The notes under the pieces are model-generated. The model worked only from the letters and a program-made list of their open reading frames with translations, was not told where the DNA came from and did no database searches. 64,000 nucleotides of DNA from NCBI GenBank assembly GCA_000818945.1, contig KN805391.1, forward strand, positions 241,834-305,833. Reading direction: 5' to 3'. Both the position numbers and the translations under genes were made by a program. Shown here piece by piece: positions 38,662 to 48,967 of this stretch (within the stretch, counting starts at the first letter, position 1; every line of letters begins with the position of its first letter). Origin of the DNA: Schizochytrium sp. CCTCC M209059. Taxonomy: Eukaryota; Sar; Bigyra; Thraustochytrida; Thraustochytriidae.

Positions 38662-40614
38662 CTTGCTTGGCTTCGCTGTTGTCTTCTTTCTTCAACAGCA
38701 CCTCGCGAGCGACCTTGCTTCCTTCGACACAGAGAGAGTTCGCGGCGGGCCAACGAACACGACTGCACGAGCGAGTCGGGGTTGGGGTTTTGCGGCGCCC
38801 GCCCGAGGTCTGCCGCCGCCGCTGCTCGCCGCCATCCATCCGTCCACCCGCCGCCGGCCCCGCGCGGTCCCGTATCCGCCTTCCACCCCCGCTTCTTTCA
38901 AGCGCTTCCGCCGGGTCCGGTACGCCGCGCGCGCCTTTGATCAGCTCGCCCGAAAGACAGAGCGAGACAAGACGCCGCGCCCTCCCTCCTTCCCTCCCTC
39001 CCTCCCTCCGACGGAGCGGCTCGGCCCGCCAGACTCCGCGGCGCCGGCGGGCGAGGGAGAGCGCGAGGGCGCGGCGCCGGCGTCGCGGCGAGGGAGGAGC
39101 GGAGCGAGGGAGCGGGGGAGCGAGGGAGGGGGGGAGGGAGGGAGGACCGGCCAGCGACGGCAGCGCGCGCGTGCACGCATGACGCGGCGAATGGGTGGCG
39201 CCGCGCGCTGCGGGGAAAGGAGCTCGGAGGGGCACTCTGCGCTACACAGGGAAGGTTAGGTGGCTCTGGTGAGGGTGGTTTAAAAAGGGAAAAGAGGAAG
39301 GGGAAGGAGGTGCGGGAGAGTGGAGAGAAGGGGTGGGCTCGTGGGGGAGAGCACGCGCACTGCGATGTGCGGGAGGGAGGAGGAACGAGTGGAGGGAGGA
39401 GGGTAGTAGCGGCGCCGGGGAGCGCAGGTGCAGACTGGGCCGCCACTGGGCGGCGCGGCAACCGCTGGCGCGTCAGAGGTCGGTCAGCTGGTCGGTCGGT
39501 CGGTCCACAGAAAAACAAGACCAGAAAAAAAAAATAGTAAAAAAGAAAGAAAGAAAGAAAGAAAAGGAAAGAAAAGGAAACACGGCGCGGGTGCAGCCAC
39601 TCATACGTACGTACGTACATGGCCAGTGCAAAGCAGCTGCCAACGTGGCCAAGGCGGAATGAATGAATGAATGAATGAATGAATGAATGAGTGAATGAAA
39701 CGAATGGCGCGGTTATGATAGGGGGCGAGTGAATGTACGAGTTGAACGCGGAGTTGGACTTGGAGTTGAGTTGGACTCGGAGTTGGACTCGAACTCCGGC
39801 TCGGACTCGGACTCGGACTCGGGACCAAGATGATTGGTTGGTTGGCTTGCGAGCAGCAGCAGCTGCAGCTGCAGCGTGGAGGAGATTTTTGTCGGGCGGA
39901 TGACACGCCGGGCTCGAAGATGCGAAGCTCACATGGAGGTGCCCAAGAGCTCGGGCGCTGCGTGTGTGCCAGGAGTCGACCGAGCTCGGCGGGGTCTAGG
40001 CCTAAACGAGCGCGAAGCGGCGAGTTGATGATCGTAACCATCGTGAGTTGGATGTTACCTGGCTGAAGACTTCGAGGATGGTCTGCCACGCGCGGCCATG
40101 CTCGTCCATCATCGACGATCAGCTGCAGAGTGAGCGACGGCGATTTCTTTTGGTGGGAGGAGGCGTGACCCCGGGGTCAATCGTGAAGATGGGCCACATG
40201 CCATAGCCACTGCTTGCATGCCGTGCAAACGGACGCTGCCGCCGCCGCCAGGTGCCCTCGACGGCGCGAGGCGGCCCTGCATCTCACGCCAACGCACGTC
40301 TGGTATACGCTGAAACCTCGCGTCTCGCTCGAGAGGTGATGGTGATCGCTATCGCAACAAAACCGCGGCTGCGCATGGGCGGTGCCGCGGTGTGCACGCT
40401 GCGCCGTCAGTCCCCAAACTAGAAGCGACTAGTCCTGGGACTGTGCCGCGAGAGCTCGCACGCGCGGACGAGAAGCGCGCGGAGCAGATCAGCTCGGCGC
40501 GGCGCGGAGGGAGGTGGCTTCCGCGCGACGCGGCGCGAGCGCAGCCGAGGCGGCCCCGCGCGCGCAAGTAGGCAGGCAGGCAAGGCGGCGGGGAGGCGCG
40601 AGGGCGCAGAGACC
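38662..40614. other. Divergent intergenic region (eEF3 / MFS transporter) with several microsatellites
   Basis: Nearly 2 kb without a convincing gene. Repeats include GAGG/GGGA runs at 39100-39145, GAAA at about 39545-39580, GAAT/AATG at 39657-39697, GGAGTTGGACTC-like units at about 39750-39820 and CCGG-rich stretches. A minus-strand open frame over 38898-39932 translates these repeats and has no domain. Confidence 0.55.
39657..39697. repeat. (GAAT)n tetranucleotide array
   Basis: About ten AATG/GAAT units with one GAGT variant near the 3' end. GAAA units lie just upstream at about 39545-39580. Confidence 0.9.
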
Positions 40615-42114
40615 ATGTCGAGCGGGGCGCGGTCCCGGCTCGCGCAGAGCGAGGAGGCCCGGCTCCTGGGCGTGCGGGGCGACGCCGGCGCGGACGACCT
40701 CGGGCACCTCGCGAGCCCGCGCGGCGAGGAGATCGAGGACGGGCTCGACGCGGAGACCAACGCGCGCTCGAGGGAGAGACAGTCGAGCAGCGGCAAGCTG
40801 AGTATCCTGGAAGAGGCAGAGGAACGCCTCGTGACCTTCATCGAGCTCCTCGTCATGAACTCCTTTGTGGGCGCCTACGGACTCATCCAGGTGAGCATGT
40901 TCATGCTTGTTCTCCCCAAACAGTGCGCCACGCTCTTCCCGGGAAGCCAGGCCGTTGGCCTCGCCTCGCTGCTTGGACTCGCAGGCAGCACGCAGCTCAT
41001 CTGCCCCGTGGCCGGTCTCTTTTCCGACCGCATGTCATCCCCCTTTGGCCGGCGAAGGCCCTTCATCGTCGTCGGGACCGTGGTGTCGCTTCTGTCGCTC
41101 GCAGTCCTCTGGTACGTCTCGCACCATCTGGGCGAAGACGAGACGGCTCTGGAGGCCGCCGAAACCGGCGAGGTTTCCTCGGACCTTGCTGCTGCTCGCA
41201 ACCTCTATGTGATTGCCTTTGTCATGCTCAACCTCTCGCTCAACGTGTGTTTTGCGGCGTATGCGGGCCTCATCCCTGACCTCGTCGGCGAGAGCCAGAT
41301 TGGACAAGCGAGCGGCACCATGGCGGTCATGAACGCCGTCGGGTCGCTTGTTGGCGTCTGGATGGTCGGCTTCCTCAAGGTGGAGCCTTTCACCATGTAC
41401 GCCGTGTGGCTCGTCATTTGCTGCGCCGTCACGCTACTCATCGTCAGCGAGACGCCCCGCGCACGCCCTACGGACTCAATTGCTTGCCGAGACATTTTCA
41501 ACGTGTACTTTGAGTCGCTCGAGACGAATCCGGACTTTAAGTGGGTCTGGGTCTCGCGCCTGTTGTACTACATGGGCATCTCTGTTCAGGTTTTCATGCA
41601 ATACTTCATTCGCGACATCATTGGCGTTTCTGCGGATGAGGCCAAGCAGGAGACCGCCATGGTGTCAATCATTATGCTCGTGTGCGCTGCCATTGTGGCC
41701 GTGCCGTGTGGCTCGTTCAGCGATCGCGTTGGCCGCAAATCGCTCGTCTATCTCTCTTGTATTCTCATGGCACTCGTCTATCTCGGTTGGTCGTTCGCCT
41801 TTCAGCTTTGGCACATTTTTGCCTTTAGCGCGCTCTTTGGCGTGGCGAACGGCACCTACCTGAGCGTTGACTACGCGCTCGGGTGCGACAAGATTCCAGA
41901 TCGCGATGAGGGTGCCGCGCAGGCTCTCGGAGTCTGGGGCGTCGCTGCCTTTCTCGGCTCGACGCTAGGGCCTGTCATTTCCGGCCCACTCTTGTACTTT
42001 CTCGGATCCACCTCGGATCCCGATGTATACTCGCACACGGGTTATGTGGCTCTCCTTGCTGTTGGCGCCTTTTTCGTGCTGCTGTCTACGCTCGCGCTGC
42101 GCAACGTGAGTTAA
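40615..42114 (+). CDS. MFS transporter, SLC45/SUC (GPH) type
   Basis: Predicted 499-residue major-facilitator protein with about twelve membrane helices after a roughly 80-residue charged cytosolic N-terminus. The loop between helices 2 and 3 has DRMSSPFGRRRPFIVVG; the GRRRPF block is a hallmark of the sucrose/SLC45 glycoside symporters. The matching loop in the second half is DRVGRKSLVYLS. Other conserved features are LIPDLVGESQIGQASGTMA in the first half and GVANGTYLSVDYALGCDKIP in the second, a segment typical of this group. Likely a proton-coupled sugar transporter of the plasma or an organellar membrane, but the substrate cannot be read from sequence. The ATG at 40615 has a good context (GACCATGTC). 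The helices run to the C-terminal residues, so there is no tail. Confidence 0.88.
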   Translation: MSSGARSRLAQSEEARLLGVRGDAGADDLGHLASPRGEEIEDGLDAETNARSRERQSSSGKLSILEEAEERLVTFIELLVMNSFVGAYGLIQVSMFMLVLPKQCATLFPGSQAVGLASLLGLAGSTQLICPVAGLFSDRMSSPFGRRRPFIVVGTVVSLLSLAVLWYVSHHLGEDETALEAAETGEVSSDLAAARNLYVIAFVMLNLSLNVCFAAYAGLIPDLVGESQIGQASGTMAVMNAVGSLVGVWMVGFLKVEPFTMYAVWLVICCAVTLLIVSETPRARPTDSIACRDIFNVYFESLETNPDFKWVWVSRLLYYMGISVQVFMQYFIRDIIGVSADEAKQETAMVSIIMLVCAAIVAVPCGSFSDRVGRKSLVYLSCILMALVYLGWSFAFQLWHIFAFSALFGVANGTYLSVDYALGCDKIPDRDEGAAQALGVWGVAAFLGSTLGPVISGPLLYFLGSTSDPDVYSHTGYVALLAVGAFFVLLSTLALRNVS

Positions 42115-44151
42115 TCAGACGTCTTTGCATTCCTTTTTATCACTTTGTACGGGTCGTGAGTGCAAACTTTGATGCAAAATGACAAGGTGACCGCTGCCTA
42201 TTTTACATGCCGAGACTTCCCCGTCTTCATTTTTCTCCTTTCTTCTCATGTTCTCCTTCATCATCATCATCATCGGTACCATTCTCTTCCTCTTCTTCAA
42301 TGGGGCTGCGGCTGCGGCTGCAGCTGCGGATGTTTTTGGCGGACCTGTTGTACTTTGCTCGGATGTGTCTCATCCTGGAGAGCTTTCTTTGATCATGAGT
42401 GAGCAAGTGTGTTTCTTTTTTGACAGCAATAAGATAAATCCATTCTTTCTCGTATGAACTAGTGTTGGGCCCTTGATGCTGTCACTTTTTCCGCCATTGG
42501 GATGTTACACAACAAGCTTTCAGCTTTCTTTGTGCGAACAAAAGCAAGGACCAACCCTGGTCAAATCGTGAGTCTCACTCTTTCTTTTTTTTCCCCCTTT
42601 TTTTCTGGTTGCAATACAAGCTATGCTGTCGTGCGCCTTGCCTCGGAAAGATACAGCATGAAACCACACAAAGTTCTCCAAAGACCTCACTGCACTCGTT
42701 TTGCACACATTCAACCGTACTTCCTCGCGGTGAAGCGCTCGCTCGTCATCACCCTGCAGCCGGCTGCTGCCTGGCGAAGCGCGTCGATCCTCTCTGCTCT
42801 CCACCCCTCTCGCCCAGGCAAGAAACCCACGTCCGATCGTCGACCCGTACTCCTTCGTTCTCCTCCTCTTCTCCCTCGACGTCTTCGACCTCGGCAAGGT
42901 CCCCGACGTCCACGACCTGCTGTTGTAGCGAGCAGAATCGTATCCGACCCCTCTCCAACCCCTCGGAAAAACGCGAACCTGCTTGCACAGCAACCCTCCA
43001 CCATCCTTTCGCGTCCCCGGTGCGGGGATGGTGTACCCGGCGCCGTAGTACGCGCTATCCATGCCGCCCGCCTGGCCGCCCGCCAGCAGCAAAGACTGCG
43101 CGCCAGGAAGCCCACGGGTGGCTGCGTGGATGCGCGCTTGCGACCCCCTCGAGGGCGGCATCGGCCGACTCGTACGCGGCGGTGTGGTACGCGATGGTGT
43201 ACGCGGCGAACGAGGACGTCCCGTTGTCCATTTGCAGACAGCCGGCCGAGGTCCCCAAAGAGAGGCGCGATACATGCACGCCGCACGCAGACGTACATAC
43301 ATGCGTGCGTAGATGCATACGTGCATCGCGCAGGCAGAGACGCGCGTCCACCGCGCCGGCGACACCCCGGGCGAGGGCGCGAGCAAGAGCGCGAGCGGGA
43401 GCGCAGGCAGGCCGGGCAGCAGAGGCGAGGTAGGTGGGGGTCGCACCTTGGCGTCCCAAGTGCATTCCGTTGCGGCAAAGCTGTGATCAATCAGTCGACT
43501 CGTCAGGCAAACAAACCCGCGCGACGCGAGGCCACGCGAGGCGACGGGAGGTCGTGAGAGGCAGGGGCGGCGCGAGGGCGAGGCAGACGCGAGGCGACGC
43601 GACGCGGGACGCGCGGCGGGAAGAGCGCGGGAAGCGGCGGAGGCGTCCGCGTCGCAAGGCTTGGCGTGATTGTGGTCGCTTTGGAGTTGCCAACTTCGTC
43701 CGTAGGGCCCGGCCACGCCCGCGCGCGACGCCGGAGCCGCGCGTCGCGCAGGACAGGCAGTAGCTGGCTCGCTCGCTCGAGCAGGCGCCGCCGTCCCGGG
43801 CACGAAGCGCTCTTCATCGTCGCGTTTCCTCGCTAGATTCAAAACCAGATTTAAAGTCATCCCCCGAACGCGCCGCCGCGCCTAGCACAGCGAAGCGCCG
43901 CTCCGCCCGGCCAGGCGCGAGACCGCCCGGCGCGCCTCTTCTCCCATCCCCGCTCCAGTCCTCTCCGCGCGGCGCGCCGCGCCGCGCCGCGCCGCACCGC
44001 GGGTCCCCTCTCCGCGCGGCGGCCCGGGAAACCGGGCTTCCCAGCGCCTCGCTCGCTCTTGGGCGCTTTCGCGCGCGCGGCGTGACGTCCCCCCCCGGCG
44101 TGAAGGCCCCGGCGGCGGTCGCGGTGCTGCTCGCGAGGAGGCGCGTGCGCC
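42115..44151. other. Intergenic region between MFS transporter and histidine kinase
   Basis: No gene can be supported. On the minus strand three short protein-like stretches occur in different frames: MDNGTSSFAAYTIAYHTAAY near 43230, MDSAYYGAGYTIPAPG near 43040 and VVDVGDLAEVEDVEGEEEE near 42890. I could not find splice sites that join them. The plus strand translates mostly Arg/Pro/Ala. A GTACGTA/ATGCATAC-rich patch lies at about 43290-43325. Confidence 0.4.
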
Positions 44152-46521
44152 ATGGACGGCCTCGAGGCGGACCCGCTGGTGCCGCGGCAGGCGCAGGAGT
44201 GGAGCCAGTACGTGAGCGTCGAGGACGTCAAGGCCGTCCTGCTGGGCTGCCTCGTGCCACTCGTGCTGCGCGAGGTGGGCGCCCGCTTCGTGCAGAAACG
44301 GCTCGAAGTCCTGGCGCGACGCCGCCCGCCATGGTTCGTCGCTCTCCAGGCCGGGCTGGCCCTCGTCACGAGCACGGGCCGTTTTCACGAAAATCTCCTC
44401 GCCGGCGCGCCGCAACGCGTCGACGCCGCGCTGGGCCTCGTCAGCAAGTACAGACGCCATCCAGTGTACATGGCGGAGCTGCATCAGACGCGGGCGATGG
44501 CAGGGTGGTCCTTCATGCTGCTGCTGACGTTCATCTTCCTGGTCGCTTCGCCCGCGCTCTACTTTCCCTCGCCCGACGTGACCACGTACGCGAAGAAAGC
44601 AGTCATCTTTGCGTGCATCGGCTTCTTGCAGTCCGTGCTCACGCAGATCCAGGACGACTTTTCAATATGGCTCGCATCCTGGCCAGACTTTCTCCGCGCA
44701 AGCATCGCCGTCGAAGCGTTCTCGCACTCGAACGCCCCGGGGAATGCCGGCGTCTTCTTTACCATCGCCATGTGCCGTCAGCTGTACATGGCGCTCTACT
44801 TTGAGAGCTTTTCCGCTTTTTTCCTCTACTCGCTCGGCTTCTTGGCCATACCCATGCTCAGGAGCGAGTGGTTTTGGCACCGAGAGGTTGGTTTTCCACT
44901 GTCCATGCTCGCCATCTCCATGGGACTTGTACTGCCGGCAATGCAGGAGCGCGTGCTGCGCCTTGAAGCCAAGGTCGAAGAGTACGAGCGCGAGCGAATC
45001 TTTCAAGAAAATCTTGATGAGCTTGAGCGCGTGCAAATTGCGCACGAGGCCGACATCAAACGAAGACATGCGTCGTACATCGAAGCCTTGCAGAACAAGC
45101 ACAAGGAAAGTACGCAAAAGCTTCACATGGTGCTCTCCTACACGGCACACGAATACCGCAATCACTTTTTTCAAGCCCGGGGTGCCCTCGAGGACCTTCA
45201 ATGCGTCGCCGAAGGCGCCGTTACCTCTGATGAACTCGTTGCCTCCATCATGGATGCTGCGAAAACCCTAGGCCGCGCGCACAGCATGATCCAGAGCCTT
45301 TTCGACGACGTCTTGCAAATGCACCGCCTCGAGACTGCTGGCGAGGTCGACTGGCGTGGATCCGCGCGCCCCTTTTGCGTTGGAGTCGATCTCTTTGAGC
45401 GCGCAAGAGACTACGGCAAGGAGAGCGTACGGCGAAACGTTGATCTGGACTTTGAAGCGTCTGCGCACGGTTCTCTCAACGTAGAAATTATGGGAAATCC
45501 GGAAAAGTTCATGCAAGTCGTTACAAACATCATATCCAACGCAGTCAAATTTACCACCTCGGGGGCGATTCGGCTGCGCGTCTCATGCTCTCCCGTGCAG
45601 GATTGCGCGTCAGATATGGAACTAGTTTTCTCTGTTAGTGACACGGGCTGCGGAATGACCGAGGACAAGCTTGGCAAACTCTTTCAGCCCTTTGCGCAGG
45701 CACGGTCTGCAGACGAGTTCGGCTACGGGGGCTCGGGACTTGGTCTCTATTTCGCAAGGAACATCATGCGCGCCTACCCACACGGCGCTCTCGAGGTTCG
45801 CTCACAGCGCGGACAAGGCACGACCTTTACTGGTCGTGCACGTCTTCCTCTTAATCCGAATGCGACGAGAACTCTTTCGCCCGAAACTGCTGAGAATACT
45901 GAAAAAACGATGGAACCGGTACTCAAGGCTGCGTCTCAACTTGATGCGAAGGTCAAACATCCACCAGCAAGCAAGCATCCCGACTGGAAAGAGGCCAATG
46001 TTCTCATTGTTGACGATTCACCAGTAAACAGGGCGCTCCTTCGGCGTATGCTGACCAGGCGTTGCGGCCCAAGAACAGCCTTTTTTGAGGCCCCGAATGG
46101 TCAAGAGGCTGTCAAGCTTGCTTCAACCAAAGGCAAAAATATATCTGTCATCCTCATGGATCGCCACATGCCAGTAGTGGACGGTATCGAAGCAACGAAA
46201 CGCATCCGTGAATTTGACAAGAGTTCGCTGATCATCGCCGTTACAGGCAATGCTGACGATGAGACGCAATCGAGCTTTCTCTTGGCGGGATGTGACTGCG
46301 TTTGGCATAAGGGATCGACAATCGAGTCTCTGTTTGCGCTCGTTCGTCAGGCGCGAAAGAATAAATCTTCCCGCGTCCAAGTCATCAAAGAAATACCTGC
46401 GGCGGATTCTCTCGACAACGCTGAACAACGCACTATAGGTCTCTCAAACGAGTCGCCAACGACATCCGAGTCTCAGCGTTTGAGTGACCAAGATGATTGT
46501 GCGCGGGGTGAGGATCGCTGA
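44152..46521 (+). CDS. Membrane hybrid histidine kinase with C-terminal receiver domain
   Basis: Predicted 789-residue sensor kinase. The N-terminal 270 residues have five or six hydrophobic segments (for example MLLLTFIFLVASPALYF and LSMLAISMGLVLPAM) and no recognised ligand domain. A coiled coil (about 265-330) leads to an H-box with His 333 in TAHEYRNHF, unlike the usual SHELRTP. The ATPase part is standard: N-box NIISNAVKFT, G1 VSDTGCGM, F-box LFQPFAQA, G2 GGSGLGLY. The receiver domain (about 620-745) has the VDDS acidic pair, phospho-acceptor Asp 670 in LMDRHMP, a Thr in AVTGNA and Lys in VWHKGS. Autophosphorylation with His-to-Asp relay inside the protein is expected, then transfer to an Hpt partner not seen in this window. 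The stimulus is unknown. The ATG at 44152 is the first in frame. Confidence 0.9.
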   Translation: MDGLEADPLVPRQAQEWSQYVSVEDVKAVLLGCLVPLVLREVGARFVQKRLEVLARRRPPWFVALQAGLALVTSTGRFHENLLAGAPQRVDAALGLVSKYRRHPVYMAELHQTRAMAGWSFMLLLTFIFLVASPALYFPSPDVTTYAKKAVIFACIGFLQSVLTQIQDDFSIWLASWPDFLRASIAVEAFSHSNAPGNAGVFFTIAMCRQLYMALYFESFSAFFLYSLGFLAIPMLRSEWFWHREVGFPLSMLAISMGLVLPAMQERVLRLEAKVEEYERERIFQENLDELERVQIAHEADIKRRHASYIEALQNKHKESTQKLHMVLSYTAHEYRNHFFQARGALEDLQCVAEGAVTSDELVASIMDAAKTLGRAHSMIQSLFDDVLQMHRLETAGEVDWRGSARPFCVGVDLFERARDYGKESVRRNVDLDFEASAHGSLNVEIMGNPEKFMQVVTNIISNAVKFTTSGAIRLRVSCSPVQDCASDMELVFSVSDTGCGMTEDKLGKLFQPFAQARSADEFGYGGSGLGLYFARNIMRAYPHGALEVRSQRGQGTTFTGRARLPLNPNATRTLSPETAENTEKTMEPVLKAASQLDAKVKHPPASKHPDWKEANVLIVDDSPVNRALLRRMLTRRCGPRTAFFEAPNGQEAVKLASTKGKNISVILMDRHMPVVDGIEATKRIREFDKSSLIIAVTGNADDETQSSFLLAGCDCVWHKGSTIESLFALVRQARKNKSSRVQVIKEIPAADSLDNAEQRTIGLSNESPTTSESQRLSDQDDCARGEDR

Positions 46522-46843
46522 TGTGAACCAGGCTTTTAGCGTCTTGGCCGCGGTTGCAAGCTTGGCTCACAGCGACTGTAGCGTTTGCCGTCCACATCTT
46601 TTTCTCGCTGCCTATATCTCTGTCCGTCTGTCGGGGCAGAAGAGTATTGTTGCTTATAAGATGTATTGTCTGACGAACATGAAGGTGAGCAACGGAGTTT
46701 AGACAGTGTCCTGACAATCGAACAATAGACTATCGCCGTAAGACCGCCAAGGGAGGCTGCATGAAGAGAAGAGATTATCAGTAGTTGCTGAGTAAGTAAT
46801 GTACAATGACGAGCTAAATACAGTGAAATTGGCCAGGGCCATG
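46522..46843. other. Convergent 3' intergenic region (histidine kinase / BUB2)
   Basis: Short AT-richer region between converging genes; no gene or structured element recognised. Confidence 0.4.
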
Positions 46844-47824
46844 TCACGCTTGATTCCCTCGGGCGTGTGCGCGCAGCCGCTTGACCAGATCAGGATCAAG
46901 CTTGAAGAGGAAAGGAAAGGCAACTGCGATGAGTCGGCTAGCGTCCATTTGCGGAAAATCTCGTCCACTCACATACTGTTTGGCCATTTCATTCGTCTCG
47001 TCCATGAGCTCGTATCGCAATAACATCATTTGCGAGGCGTAAAAGATGATGTTCAAATGCACTCCGGCAGCAAAATAAATGTCCCAGAGATGCAAAATGC
47101 TGTCCAGCGGAGGACAGCAGGCGCTCAACGTCATAATGGGCGCGAATGCATAGACTTGAGTTCTGGCACGCATCTTGTCAATCAAGTAGTCGGCCAGCTG
47201 CGGGTCGAGCGCACGAAGGCACTCCTCGAAAAGCGCACAGCCCTCGGAGACACCATCCAGATTCTTACTCATGTATGCGGGCACGAGCTTGGTGATAAGT
47301 GCGTCAAAACAGAAAAAGGCGTCCAGCTCGGGCATCACATAGAGAAGCACACCACAGATGACATTCATGCCCTGCACGTAGGTGAACTCATCTTGTCGGT
47401 ACGAATGTACAAAAGCGTTGAGCACCCGAACGATGCGCGCCTCCGGAACGACGTCCTCGAACGCTTTGCAGTTTTTGAACGTGCGAAAGGTGTCATTTCT
47501 GATCTTTGCGCCCAGCCGGGGGTGCTCTCCGCGATGCACGAGCTCTACATAATGCTCTGCGTCCAACTTTCGCACGCCCAGCAAGAGTTTCCACGCACGC
47601 GCCCGTTGCGACAGGTGCTGCTGTTCTTGGCCCGCCGGGTTTCTGCGCGACTTTTGCTGCGACTCTTGCTGCGGCGTCGGCTGCGATCTTGCCGCCGCTC
47701 CCACGTGCTCCTCCGCAACCCCGTACACCACGAGGAGCCTGCGCAGCTCCTGCACGCTGGCCTCGGCGTCCTCGGGAGTCTTGGCGGTCTCGGCGAGCTC
47801 GAGGGCGCGCTCGATGCGGTCCAT
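46844..47824 (-). CDS. BUB2: TBC-domain RabGAP, BUB2/Cdc16-like
   Basis: Predicted 326-residue protein that is almost entirely a TBC domain (about 75-305). The catalytic Arg finger is Arg 114 in IRNDTFR and the Gln finger is Gln 151 in YVQGMN, so it should be an active GTPase-activating protein. The small size and the segments VLNAFVHSYR, YVMPELDAFFCFDALI, YAFAPIMTLSACCPPLDSIL and LWDIYFAAGVHLNI resemble fungal Bub2/Cdc16, the GAP for the mitotic-exit/septation GTPase Tem1/Spg1. The N-terminus has a short helix and a Gln/Ser-rich linker. The first ATG on this frame is at 47824. Assignment to BUB2 rather than another small TBC protein is by eye. Its partner (Bfa1/Byr4) and the GTPase are not in this window. 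Confidence 0.8.
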   Translation of the reverse strand: MDRIERALELAETAKTPEDAEASVQELRRLLVVYGVAEEHVGAAARSQPTPQQESQQKSRRNPAGQEQQHLSQRARAWKLLLGVRKLDAEHYVELVHRGEHPRLGAKIRNDTFRTFKNCKAFEDVVPEARIVRVLNAFVHSYRQDEFTYVQGMNVICGVLLYVMPELDAFFCFDALITKLVPAYMSKNLDGVSEGCALFEECLRALDPQLADYLIDKMRARTQVYAFAPIMTLSACCPPLDSILHLWDIYFAAGVHLNIIFYASQMMLLRYELMDETNEMAKQYVSGRDFPQMDASRLIAVAFPFLFKLDPDLVKRLRAHARGNQA

Positions 47825-48967
47825 GTCGCCTCCGAGAGGGCCTCGCCGCGCGCAAACCTTTTCTCTCCGGGCTGCCGCGACGCGGGGCTGCCGCCTCCGC
47901 TCTTCAGCTGCGCCGCCACGACGTTTGCGCCGCGCGCAGCCGGACTTCTGCGCGGCCGCCGCCGCCGCTGCGCATGGTCCGCCCGGGGCGGTTTCTGGCG
48001 GTTTCGTTCTGCCAGCTCAGGCTGATTCCGCATCCGAGTCCGAGTTCGGGTCGTCTTATACAGTCAACGTAACACTGGGCATGCGTGCGTGCGTGCGTGC
48101 GTGCGTGCACCACTTTGGCATTCCCGGCGGCAGCAAGGTCGCGCGCTATGGCAGCCGCCAATGCATCTCTGAGAAATGCATGCTTGGATACGGCAGCAGC
48201 AGCAAAGAAGAAGAAGAACAGCAGCTAGGATTGCATGGGGTTGACGCGGTCTGAACTTGGTTCAACTTGGACTCGGAAGTCAGTCACAGCACCTGACTGA
48301 TGAGGTCGTGTGGTTCACCGTCGGCGTAGAAGGCGCCCGTCGAGAGATCGCGCTGGGGTGAAGAGAATCATTTGTTTCTTTTCTTAGAAGGGTTACGGTG
48401 TCGTTGCTGTGAGAGGGTAAGTGAGGCGAGGTTGATGCAGCCAGCACCTCACGGCACCGAAGCGGCGAGACCTGGAGCGATTCGGAATGTGTCACGTGGC
48501 GGCTGTTTCACGGCTTTTCTTTGCAGGCTGCACGCGCACAGACACGCAGGCATGCACAGTCACAGTCGATTGTCTTGCTTTGACAGCTTGCCACGATGAT
48601 CTGGAGTATAAAGTACATGACAGCACCGCATCCGCCGATCCCCACCCAAATCAACGGACATCAAATGACCCTTGCAGGAGGTGCGGTGTGGGAACCAGGA
48701 CGAGCGTGGCGCGCCAAAGCCAATAAATTGGAGCGGGGGTGCCAGCGTGCGAGCTGGCGTCTTGGCGTGTTGCGGTGCGTGCGCGTGCACGTGTGCGTGC
48801 TCGAACGCGCCCGAACATCAGTTCGCAAACAAGCTTGCACGCTCGTGACGCTGCATACATAGCAGAGCCCTTCATCTGTCTGAAAGCTTGCTGAGCAGGA
48901 CAGCGCGAACTTGCTCGCGTCGAGTGGTAAAGCCTGAACAGCAAAAGGACATTACGGAGTCGCGGCG
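47825..48967. other. Divergent intergenic region (BUB2 / EF-hand protein)
   Basis: No gene recognised. A GTGC array (about seven units) is at 48082-48109, and CGTGCG/GTGCAC-rich sequence at about 48776-48800. The region probably holds both promoters. Confidence 0.45.
48082..48109. repeat. (GTGC)n tetranucleotide array
   Basis: Seven or so perfect GTGC units in the divergent region upstream of the BUB2-like gene. Confidence 0.9.

Noticed and set aside
35722..38940. 1072-residue open frame on + antisense to eEF3
   Set aside because: It is the mirror of a highly codon-biased gene (G/C at third positions removes antisense stops). It has a monotonous Leu/Gly/Val/Glu composition with no domain, whereas the minus strand is a complete eEF3.
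38898..39932. 344-residue minus frame upstream of eEF3
   Set aside because: It translates GAAT, GAAA and GGAG microsatellites (Phe-Ile-His-Ser and Phe-Leu runs) and has no domain.
42520..43860. 446-residue minus frame
   Set aside because: Composition shifts between Arg/Ala/Ser-rich blocks. A few protein-like phrases occur, but in three different frames without supportable splice sites.
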